A model generated the notes under the pieces. It was not told where the DNA came from. It did not search any database and saw only the letters and a list, made by a program, of their open reading frames with translations. Both the position numbers and the translations under genes were made by a program. From Treponema sp. (lineage in GTDB: Bacteria > Spirochaetota > Spirochaetia > Treponematales > Breznakiellaceae): a stretch of DNA of 6,403 nucleotides. The DNA lies in assembly GCA_009780545.1 (NCBI GenBank), contig WQZW01000090.1, positions 1 to 6,403 of the forward strand. Reading direction: 5' to 3'. This document shows, piece by piece, positions 1 through 5,193 of this stretch. Position 1 is the first letter of the stretch; the number at the start of each line of letters is the position of its first letter.

Positions 1-1
1 C

Positions 2-52
2 GAAGGCAATACGCTGGTCAGGCGGTTCACGGTTTTGGGGGACGCGGAATGA
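2..52 (+). CDS. 3' end of an unidentified + strand gene (partial)
   Basis: The window opens in what looks like the last 16 codons of a gene, reading EGNTLVRRFTVLGDAE and stopping at TGA (50-52). This frame is chosen because its stop lies five bases before a strong intrinsic terminator hairpin (57-91), the usual arrangement at the end of a transcription unit. The other two + frames run on through the hairpin. The fragment is too short to assign a family, and the gene body lies outside the window. It converges on the minus-strand dehydrogenase gene that ends at 242. Confidence 0.45.
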   Translation, partial: EGNTLVRRFTVLGDAE

Positions 53-56
53 CGAG

Positions 57-91
57 GGATGGAGATTTGCAAAGCAAATCTCCATCCTTTT
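57..91 (+). terminator. Intrinsic terminator of the upstream + strand gene
   Basis: A perfect 14-bp stem (GGATGGAGATTTGC at 57-70 paired with GCAAATCTCCATCC at 74-87) closes an AAA loop and is followed by TTTT (88-91). It lies just after the stop at 50-52. It fits a rho-independent terminator for the upstream gene, and as the outermost of four hairpins it could also stop transcription from the other side. Confidence 0.7.
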
Positions 92-174
92 ACCCATTAT
101 GCGGGGGGCCAAGCCCCCCTTCACTCCAAAGCCATAGGCTTTTCCGTTACCCCCCGAGCGGGGCCCCGCCCCGC
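57..174. repeat. Cluster of four hairpins with 3-nt loops in a convergent gap
   Basis: Four perfect palindromes follow one another, each with a three-base loop: 57-87 (14-bp stem, loop AAA), 103-119 (GGGGGGC/GCCCCCC, loop CAA), 128-142 (AAAGCC/GGCTTT, loop ATA) and 158-174 (GCGGGGC/GCCCCGC, loop CCC). Stem composition varies from all G/C to A/T-rich, so base composition alone does not explain the pattern. The tract fills most of the 189-bp gap between two convergent gene ends and may be a bidirectional termination zone or a composite REP-like repeat. No gene is seen between 53 and 241. Confidence 0.7.
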
Positions 175-241
175 AACGCCCCGCATTGTCCTGTCGGATA
201 ATTCCTGAGAAACCGGGGCCGCCCGATTGTTTCCGAACCGT

Positions 242-1183
242 TCAGCAGATCCTGTAGGCAAGTTCCCGGCCCTTGATAAAGCGGACGGCCTCCTCGGCGA
301 CCTTGCGCTTCAGTTCGCGGGAGGCTTCCTCGGAGTACCAGGCCATGTGGGGGCTGGCGACAAGGTTCTCGTGGCGGAGCAGGGGACTGTCGGCGGGCAG
401 CGGCTCGGCCAGGGCCACGTCCAGGCCGTAACCGGCAAGCTTTCCGCTTGAAAGTGCCTTGTCCAGGGCCGCCTCGTCCACGATGCCGCCCCGGGCCGTG
501 TTGACGATGACCGTTCCTTCCTTCATCAGGGCGAACTCGGCCGGTCCTATCATCCCGATGTTGCCGCCCGAGGGACAGTGCAGGGAGATAACGTCCGATT
601 CCCGGAGGAGTTCCTCCAGGCCGACGGCCCGGGCGTATTCCGGGGTTTCCGGCACCCTGCGGCCGGTGACGAGGATGCGGGCGCCGAAGGCATGCATCCG
701 CTTGGCGTATTCCCTTCCGATGCGGCCGAAACCGACAATGCCCGCGGTGAGCGTCCCGATGCGGCGTATCGGAACGGTATGGGAATAGGTCCAGGAACCG
801 CGCCTTACGGCGGCGTCGGCCACCCGGAGCTTGCGGAGCAGGCACAGCGACATCGCCATGGCATGGTCGGCGACCTCGGCCATGCCGTAATCCGGGACGT
901 TGCAGACGGTAACGCCTGCCTCCCGGGCGGCCTGAATGTCCACGTTGTCGTAGCCCACTCCGTACCGCACCACCTGTTTCAGCCCCGGCAGGGCGGCGAT
1001 CACCTTCGCCCCGATCCTGGCGAACTGTACCAGCAGCACCGTGGCGTCGGCGCAGCCGGCGATCACCTCGTCCTCGCTCAGGCACTTCCGCCGGTCGCAG
1101 GAGAGTCCCTCCCCGGCGAGTACCTCGGTTTCCATCCGTATGTCGTTGTGGTCGCAGTCGGAAATGACGATCTTGTGTTCCAT
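242..1183 (-). CDS. D-2-hydroxyacid dehydrogenase, CtBP/phosphoglycerate dehydrogenase-like
   Basis: This 313-residue protein is a full-length cytosolic NAD(P)-dependent D-2-hydroxyacid dehydrogenase, which interconverts 2-keto acids and D-2-hydroxy acids. The Rossmann nucleotide loop GFGRIG lies at residues 151-156. The catalytic triad of the family is visible: Arg231 in NTARGG, Glu260 in AEPLP and His279 in SPHMAWYSEEA. The segments NVPDYGMAEVADHAMA (95-110) and SPHMAWYSEE resemble the C-terminal-binding-protein branch, so SerA function should not be assumed. The residue normally Asp at the end of beta-2 is Gly174, followed by Arg175-Arg176, which suggests NADP(H) preference. The ATG at 1183 is chosen because GGAGGAG (minus strand, 1191-1197) sits 7 nt upstream; an upstream ATG at 1264 in the same frame adds an unrelated 27-residue extension without a ribosome site. 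The substrate cannot be told from sequence. Confidence 0.93.
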   Translation of the reverse strand: MEHKIVISDCDHNDIRMETEVLAGEGLSCDRRKCLSEDEVIAGCADATVLLVQFARIGAKVIAALPGLKQVVRYGVGYDNVDIQAAREAGVTVCNVPDYGMAEVADHAMAMSLCLLRKLRVADAAVRRGSWTYSHTVPIRRIGTLTAGIVGFGRIGREYAKRMHAFGARILVTGRRVPETPEYARAVGLEELLRESDVISLHCPSGGNIGMIGPAEFALMKEGTVIVNTARGGIVDEAALDKALSSGKLAGYGLDVALAEPLPADSPLLRHENLVASPHMAWYSEEASRELKRKVAEEAVRFIKGRELAYRIC

Positions 1184-1240
1184 GTCCTGTCTCCTCCGTT
1201 CAGGGTACACTCGACGGGACCGGTTGTCCAGTGCGTTTGT

Positions 1241-1271
1241 CGGATACCGAATTCTTTGCCGCAAGGCAAAG
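1241..1271 (-). promoter_or_regulatory. Possible promoter/operator palindrome of the dehydrogenase gene
   Basis: CTTTGCC (1254-1260) and GGCAAAG (1265-1271) form a 7-bp inverted repeat around GCAA, 71-88 bp upstream of the dehydrogenase start. On the minus strand a weak promoter-like pair, TTGCCT (1264-1269) and TATCCG (1241-1246) with 17-bp spacing, overlaps it. The palindrome could be an operator or a 5' leader hairpin. The promoter match is poor and the call is tentative. Confidence 0.25.
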
Positions 1272-1276
1272 GCCGA

Positions 1277-1536
1277 CTTACCCCACGGAAATCAATTTTT
1301 GGAAGAAAATCAACCACGGAGTTACACGGAGGACACGGAGTTTCGATTTGCGTGTTCATCTACGGTTTCAGGCATCGGATGTCCCGCCTAAAGCTCGGTC
1401 GAAAGACGCAAGACTCCTCTCTCCTTCTTCCCTCCGTGCAACTCCAAGGCCAATCCGACGGAGGTGGATTGGCCCGTCCTCCGTGGTTAAAAATTCTTCA
1501 AGTTTTCCCGAAAATTGATTTCCGTGCGGCTTACCC
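1277..1536. mobile_element. Non-coding inverted-repeat (MITE-like) element
   Basis: A 16-bp perfect inverted repeat (CACGGAAATCAATTTT at 1284-1299, its complement at 1511-1526) bounds a non-coding segment. Inside, the arms continue with imperfect complementarity: CCACGGAG units at 1314-1340 on the left, and complementary CTCCGTGCAACTCC and CCTCCGTGG on the right. The right arm is split by a separate 9-bp hairpin (GGCCAATCC 1448-1456, GGATTGGCC 1466-1474). CTTACCC occurs directly before the left end (1277-1283) and 3 bp past the right end (1530-1536), a candidate target duplication. No credible gene lies inside. It occupies the divergent gap between the dehydrogenase and acyltransferase genes and resembles dispersed CACGGAG-type repeats known in many bacterial genomes. 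Confidence 0.6.
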
Positions 1537-1592
1537 GCATCGTTCGGGTTATCCGGTCCGCAAATCCGTGGAATCCGTATTCAATTCCCCAA

Positions 1593-1617
1593 GTCCGTCC
1601 TGCTATGCGGGATGGAC
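1593..1617 (+). other. RNA hairpin upstream of the acyltransferase gene
   Basis: GTCCGTCCTGC (1593-1603) pairs with GCGGGATGGAC (1607-1617) around a TAT loop: 11 pairs in + strand RNA, two of them G-U wobbles that would be mismatches in minus-strand RNA. There is no T-run after it, so it does not look like a terminator. It lies 70 bp before the acyltransferase ATG and may be a leader structure if transcription starts upstream of it. Confidence 0.4.
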
Positions 1618-1631
1618 GCTGTCTCCCTCGA

Positions 1632-1661
1632 TTGGACCGGCCTAACCCGATAGCCTAACTT
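1632..1661 (+). promoter_or_regulatory. Weak candidate promoter of the acyltransferase-transporter operon
   Basis: TTGGAC (1632-1637) and TAACTT (1656-1661) are spaced by 18 bp and lie 26 bp before the ATG at 1687. The -10 match is poor, and a TATTAT at 1674-1679 lacks a good -35 partner. It is listed because the operon needs a promoter in this gap and this is the best pair seen. Confidence 0.25.
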
Positions 1662-1686
1662 CACCGATCCTGTTATTATAAGCCCT

Positions 1687-2961
1687 ATGAAAGCCAGCGT
1701 TGCGGGGAATCCCGAGACTCCGGTCGATCCGCCGCCCCTGCCGCCGGCGAGGAAGGCAAGCAACTTTTCGTTTTTCTGGATCAGGTTCTTCGTCCGGCCG
1801 GCGATCTTCCTTATGTACCGGTTCCGGTTCGATTACCAAAGCTCGCGGGGCATCCGGCGGCCCTGCTTCATCCTTTCCAACCACCAGGCCGTGTACGACC
1901 AGTTCGCCGCGGGCATCGGCTTTCCCTTCGGCATCAACTTCGTGGCTTCGGACACGATCTTCAGGCACGGTTTGGGCAGCCGCCTGATGACGGCGATTTC
2001 CCGCCCGATTCCCTTCTCCAAGGGCAGCTCCGACTTCCGGGCGGTCAAGAACATGCTGGACATTATCCGGGACGGCGGGGCCGTGGCGATGTTCCCCTCC
2101 GGCAACCGGAGCTTTTACGGGGACGAATGCAGGATAGTTCCCGGAATCGGCAGGCTGGCCAAGAAGTTCGCCGTTCCCCTGGTGCTGGTCAGGCTGGAAG
2201 GCGGTTACGGCACGCTGCCCCGGTGGAAGGCCAAACCCAATCGGGGAAAGGCATCGGGCGGCGTGGCTCGGGTCGTGTCGGTCGGGGAACTGGAACGGCT
2301 TTCGGGCGAAGAGGTAGACAGGATCATTTGGCAGGAACTCGGGCACGACGAGTTTGCCCGGAACGCCGCGGCACGGATTCCCTTTCGGGGGAAGCGCAGG
2401 GCCGAGTACCTGGAAAGCGTGCTGTTTTACTGCCCGGAATGCGGCGCTTTCAAGGCGGCCGGAAGGCTCGTCTCCGAGGGCAACCGATTCTCCTGCCTGG
2501 ATTGCGGGGCCCAAGTCGGCATCGACGAGTTCGGTTTTTTCAGGCGGGAACGCAATGCCGGGAGGATTCCGGAAACGATCCTTGAATGGTCCAAGCTGCA
2601 GTTGGCCCATGTCAGGGGATTCGACTTCCGGCCCTTCGTCTCGGTTCCGGCCTTCGCCGACGAGGGCGTCTCCCTGTTCCTCGCCCAAAAAGCCCGCAAG
2701 GAACATCCGCTGGGACGGGGACGCATCGAGCTTTTCGCCGACCGGCTCCGGGTTTGCGGCAGGGACTTTCCCCCGGCCGACACGACCATGGCCGTCCAGG
2801 GGGTTCGCAAACTCACGCTCTACCTGAAGGGGGAGGGCGGGAAGACCGAAACCTACGCCGTGACCTGTCCCTTCAGGACCTGTCTGATGAAGTATATGAT
2901 CTGCGGGTGGCACCTGAGGAATCGGGCGCTCGGCATAAAGGAGGAATACTATGGGTATTAG
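1687..2961 (+). CDS. PlsC-family acyltransferase with C-terminal zinc ribbon
   Basis: This 424-residue protein starts with a lysophospholipid acyltransferase (PlsC/LPLAT) domain, which transfers an acyl chain to a glycerophospholipid precursor at the membrane. The catalytic HX4D motif is His66...Asp71 in SNHQAVYD. A KGSSDFRAVKNM segment (112-123) fits block II. Block III reads FPSGNRS (136-142) where most members have FPEGTRS, so its usual Glu is Ser. VPLVLVRLEGG (163-173) fits block IV. A hydrophobic stretch at about 28-45 precedes the domain. Two CxxC pairs (Cys249/252 and Cys270/273) form a likely zinc ribbon, followed by about 150 residues I do not recognise; simple PlsC proteins are about 200-250 residues. 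No clear ribosome site precedes the ATG at 1687, so the start is less certain. The stop overlaps the transporter gene by 11 bp. The acceptor substrate is unknown. Confidence 0.85.
   Translation: MKASVAGNPETPVDPPPLPPARKASNFSFFWIRFFVRPAIFLMYRFRFDYQSSRGIRRPCFILSNHQAVYDQFAAGIGFPFGINFVASDTIFRHGLGSRLMTAISRPIPFSKGSSDFRAVKNMLDIIRDGGAVAMFPSGNRSFYGDECRIVPGIGRLAKKFAVPLVLVRLEGGYGTLPRWKAKPNRGKASGGVARVVSVGELERLSGEEVDRIIWQELGHDEFARNAAARIPFRGKRRAEYLESVLFYCPECGAFKAAGRLVSEGNRFSCLDCGAQVGIDEFGFFRRERNAGRIPETILEWSKLQLAHVRGFDFRPFVSVPAFADEGVSLFLAQKARKEHPLGRGRIELFADRLRVCGRDFPPADTTMAVQGVRKLTLYLKGEGGKTETYAVTCPFRTCLMKYMICGWHLRNRALGIKEEYYGY
2937..2944 (+). promoter_or_regulatory. Ribosome binding site of the transporter gene, inside the acyltransferase gene
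   Basis: AAAGGAGG, near-perfect Shine-Dalgarno, lies 6 nt before the ATG at 2951 and within the last codons of the acyltransferase gene. It fixes the transporter start and shows that the two genes overlap rather than the transporter starting further in. Confidence 0.85.
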
Positions 2962-4414
2962 CGGCCTGTTTCGGCATGGGGACACGGCGAACGAGAACCT
3001 TTCCTTCGGGATCGTCACCGTCTGCGGAATCTGCGCCCTTATCCTGGCGGCCAACGTCCTGCGGCGGAAGATCCCGGCCTTCAGGCGTTCCCTCATGCCC
3101 ACCGCCGTCATTGCCGGCCTTTTGGGGCTGGGGATGAAGGAAACGGTGCTGGCCCTTACCGGGGTGAACGTCTTCAACATGGAGGCGTTGGGCGGGCTGA
3201 TCTACCACCTTTTGCCGGTGGCCTTCATCGCCCTGTGCCTGCGGGACAAGGACGACTACGCGGCGGAATTCGACCGGGGCAAGGTGGCCGTCGAGCGGGT
3301 GGCCGCCGTCCGGAGCGGGGCGGTGATCATCAGCACCTACCTCCTGCAGGGCATCGTCGGCATCCTGGTTACCCTGTTTTTCGCCCTGACCTTCATGCCG
3401 GAACTGAACCCGGCCACCGGCATCATGCTGGCCCTTGGTTTCGGGCAGGGACCGCAGCAGGCCAACGCAACCGGCTTCATCTGGGACGCCGCAGGCCACA
3501 TGGACGCCTGGGGCCCGGGCAGCGCGCGGAACTTCGGGCTTACCGTCGCCGGCCTCGGTTTCCTCTGGGCCTCGATTCCCGGCATCGTCCTTGCCAACAC
3601 TATCGCCAGGCGGCGCGGCCTCCGGCTCCGGCAGGACGAGTTCCGGAAGAGCGGCGATCTGGCCAGCTACCGGATCGAGGGCCCGGACGAGATTCCCCTT
3701 TCGGAATCCATCGACAAGTTTACCCTCCAGGTCTGCATGGTCTGCGGGGTGTACCTCCTGACCATCGGGATCATCCTGGGGATCGAGATCGGATTCCGCG
3801 CATCCGGCGTTCCCTTCCTGATCGACCTGGTTCCCACGATCTGGGGTTTCGCCTTCATGATCGCCGCCCTGGTTGCCCTCTGCGTAAGGCTGGTCCTCCG
3901 CCGGCTGTTCAGGTCCGGCATCATGCGGCGCAAGTACCCCAACAGCTACATGATGAACCGTATCTCCGGCGCGTCCTTCGACCTGGCGATCGTGGCCGCC
4001 CTCTGCGCGATCTCGGTCGGCTCGCTGGGGACCCTGTGGATCCCGGTGCTGGTGATGACCACGGTCGGCGGCCTGGCCTGCATGCTGTACCTGCGTCTGC
4101 TGTGCAACTACGTCTACCGCGATTACAAGGACGAGGGTTTCCTGGCGATGTACGGCATGCTCACCGGCACCATCGTCAACGGGATGATCCTCCTCCGCGA
4201 GATCGACGGCGACTTCCGCACTCCGGCCGGCGACGACCTCGTGCTGGGCTCCTCGGCGGCCATCGCCCTGGGCATCCCCCTGCTGCTCCTCATCGCCGGG
4301 GCCCCCCGCTCCGGCAATCTTTGGTGGGTGATGCTCGTCCTCGTCCTGTACTTCGCCGCCCTGCTGGGCTTCCTGTTCAAGGACAGGCTGCGGGGGAAGA
4401 GGGCGGGGAAGTAG
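2951..4414 (+). CDS. Sodium:glutamate symporter (ESS/GltS-like) membrane transporter
   Basis: This 487-residue protein is strongly hydrophobic, with about 12 predicted membrane segments, for example near 19-36, 49-68, 80-97, 122-147, 194-215, 259-280, 290-315, 343-362, 364-385, 430-449 and 455-475. Two Gly-rich stretches in the two halves, GFGQGPQQA (163-171) and YGMLTGTIVNGMILLREID (401-419), resemble the re-entrant transport loops of the ESS family, which imports glutamate with sodium. A hydrophilic segment (about 220-255) links the halves. It is longer than E. coli GltS (about 400 residues) and belongs to a divergent branch, so the substrate may be another carboxylate. It is translationally coupled to the acyltransferase gene by an 11-bp overlap. 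No convincing terminator follows, only a short GGAGG/CCTCC stem without a T-run at about 4416-4432. Confidence 0.78.
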   Translation: MGISGLFRHGDTANENLSFGIVTVCGICALILAANVLRRKIPAFRRSLMPTAVIAGLLGLGMKETVLALTGVNVFNMEALGGLIYHLLPVAFIALCLRDKDDYAAEFDRGKVAVERVAAVRSGAVIISTYLLQGIVGILVTLFFALTFMPELNPATGIMLALGFGQGPQQANATGFIWDAAGHMDAWGPGSARNFGLTVAGLGFLWASIPGIVLANTIARRRGLRLRQDEFRKSGDLASYRIEGPDEIPLSESIDKFTLQVCMVCGVYLLTIGIILGIEIGFRASGVPFLIDLVPTIWGFAFMIAALVALCVRLVLRRLFRSGIMRRKYPNSYMMNRISGASFDLAIVAALCAISVGSLGTLWIPVLVMTTVGGLACMLYLRLLCNYVYRDYKDEGFLAMYGMLTGTIVNGMILLREIDGDFRTPAGDDLVLGSSAAIALGIPLLLLIAGAPRSGNLWWVMLVLVLYFAALLGFLFKDRLRGKRAGK

Positions 4415-4457
4415 GGGAGGGCAATGTCCTCCATCATCCGAAGAATGACGGACCTCG

Positions 4458-4486
4458 TTGTTCCCGTGCCCGATATGCGGTATACT
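4458..4486 (+). promoter_or_regulatory. Sigma70-type promoter of the toxin-antitoxin locus
   Basis: TTGTTC (4458-4463) and TATACT (4481-4486) are separated by exactly 17 bp, the best promoter match in the window. The expected start point (about 4492-4494) falls in the first bases of hairpin element E1, so the transcript would begin with that structure and carry about 190 nt of leader before the antitoxin. Confidence 0.6.
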
Positions 4487-4490
4487 GTAG

Positions 4491-4607
4491 AGCCTCTTGC
4501 AAAACTCGGTTAGTTTTGCCGAGGCTATGCAGTTTCTCGCCCTATGGGCTACGAAACCTGCATTTTTTAACGGTTGCACTTGCAAACCTGAAGTTTTGCA
4601 AGTGCCT
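4491..4607 (+). repeat. Three-hairpin repeat element E1 in the antitoxin leader
   Basis: Three hairpins lie in a row. H1 (4491-4526) pairs AGCCTC with GAGGCT and, past a small internal loop, GCAAAAC with GTTTTGC. H2 (4527-4563) pairs ATGCAG/CTGCAT and TTTC/GAAA, with an inner GCCC-TAT-GGGC hairpin. H3 (4576-4605) pairs GCACTTGCAAA with TTTGCAAGTGC (one extra A on the right) around a loop containing CTGAA. The first arm CTTGCAAAAC (4496-4505) is also complementary to the last arm GTTTTGCAAG (4593-4602), so an alternative long-range fold is possible. CTGTAG occurs directly before (4485-4490) and just after (4608-4613), perhaps a target duplication. The layout matches E2 at 5071-5193. No coding sequence is seen here. 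Confidence 0.7.
4527..4568 (+). terminator. Terminator-like hairpin H2 of E1
   Basis: The second hairpin of E1 (4527-4563) runs straight into a T-run (4563-4568), the form of a rho-independent terminator. It lies between the promoter and the antitoxin gene, so it may act as an attenuator for the locus or terminate a short RNA of about 75 nt. Its function is inferred from form only. Confidence 0.45.
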
Positions 4608-4682
4608 CTGTAGTCGTGGGGTTTTTAAGGCAGGTTGCGGTTGTCCTGAAAACATGCCGCGCCTTGCGTAAGGGAGGATGCG

Positions 4683-4895
4683 TTGTTAAGGCAAATTATG
4701 ATACCGAGCAAGGAAAATTCCACCGTTTCCATCCCCGACGAATTCTACGGGATGCAGGTGGAAGTCCTGGTTTTTCCGATCCCGACGGCCAAGACAAACC
4801 AAAACGGCGGTACCCTCGACGATATTTTTGACGGGCACCTGTATTCTTTCGACAATTTCAAGTTCGACCGCGATGAAGCCAACAACTATGACTAA
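4683..4895 (+). CDS. Antitoxin partner of the PIN-domain toxin
   Basis: This 70-residue protein is the probable antitoxin of a type II toxin-antitoxin pair. Such proteins bind the toxin and usually repress their own promoter. The N-terminal part, IMIPSKENSTVSIPDEFYG, followed by MQVEVLVFP, has the beta-strand pattern seen in small antitoxins encoded beside PIN toxins. The C-terminal part (about 40-70) is acidic and aromatic-rich (DDIFDGHLYSFDNFKFDRDE), fitting a disordered toxin-binding tail. The TTG at 4683 is preferred because GGGAGG (4672-4677) lies 5 nt upstream; an ATG at 4698 would give 65 residues without a ribosome site. The stop overlaps the toxin ATG by 8 bp. The assignment rests on position, size and pattern; I cannot name the DNA-binding fold. 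Its toxin gene is broken, so it is probably an orphan. Confidence 0.7.
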   Translation: MLRQIMIPSKENSTVSIPDEFYGMQVEVLVFPIPTAKTNQNGGTLDDIFDGHLYSFDNFKFDRDEANNYD

Positions 4896-5070
4896 AATCG
4901 CATTGGACAGCAACATCTTGATCTATAACCACAGCTCGAATTGCGATAACAAACGACGTATCGCAAGGGGATTTTTCAATGAAAATCCCGTGGTCTCGTC
5001 ACAGGTACTATCCGAGTATCTCAATGTTATGAGAAGAAATTTCAAAATGCAAAAACGGGAACTAATGATT

Positions 5071-5193
5071 GGACTTGTTCGGAAACCCCGTTGGTTTCCT
5101 CACAATCCTTGCATTTTTTCGGGCTAAAGCCCTGCAAAAATGCGTTTTTAAAAGAAAGTTGTTCTGAAACTGAAGTTTCCGAACAACTTTCCT
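5071..5193 (+). mobile_element. Three-hairpin element E2 inserted in the PIN toxin gene
   Basis: H1 (5071-5108) pairs GGA/TCC, TTGT/ACAA and GGAAACC/GGTTTCC around CCGTT. H2 (5111-5143) pairs GCATTTTT with AAAAATGC around an inner GGGCT-AA-AGCCC hairpin. H3 (5154-5191) pairs GAAAGTTGTTC with GAACAACTTTC, then GAAAC with GTTTC around TGAA. TTGTTCGGAAAC (5075-5086) near the left end is perfectly complementary to GTTTCCGAACAA (5175-5186) near the right end. The boundaries are set by where the hairpins begin and where PIN coding resumes, and should be right to within a few bases. I see no target duplication. No transposase is present, so any movement would be in trans. Confidence 0.7.
5111..5149 (+). 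terminator. Terminator-like hairpin H2 of E2
   Basis: The stem 5111-5143 is followed one base later by TTTTT (5145-5149). This has the form of an intrinsic terminator and would end the antitoxin transcript inside the broken toxin gene. The matching hairpin in E1 has the same T-run, which makes a shared function more likely. Confidence 0.5.

Noticed and set aside
1184..1264. Longer N-terminus for the dehydrogenase from an ATG at 1264
   Set aside because: The added 27 residues do not resemble the family, and a strong GGAGGAG site supports the start at 1183.
1314..1340. Three CACGGAG units as a CRISPR or tandem-repeat array
   Set aside because: Units are about 9-10 bp with no spacers and are mirrored in the opposite arm; they are part of the inverted-repeat element.
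1642..3180. Long minus-strand open frame (512 codons) opposite the acyltransferase gene
   Set aside because: It is antisense to a gene with clear PlsC motifs, its translation is rich in Pro, Arg and Gly without family motifs, and long antisense frames are expected in GC-rich genes.
2873..4585. Minus-strand open frame of 570 codons opposite the transporter gene
   Set aside because: The translation is a hydrophilic Gly/Asp/Gln/Glu-rich string with no domain, while the + strand encodes a clear membrane transporter with its own ribosome site.
4576..4626. H3 of E1 plus the T-run at 4622-4626 as a terminator
   Set aside because: The T-run starts about 16 bases after the stem, too far for an intrinsic terminator; H2 with its adjacent T-run is the better candidate.
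3235..4671. Second + strand frame of 478 codons inside the transporter gene
   Set aside because: It is an Arg/Pro/Gly-rich out-of-frame reading of the transporter gene that also crosses E1; no motifs or start signal.
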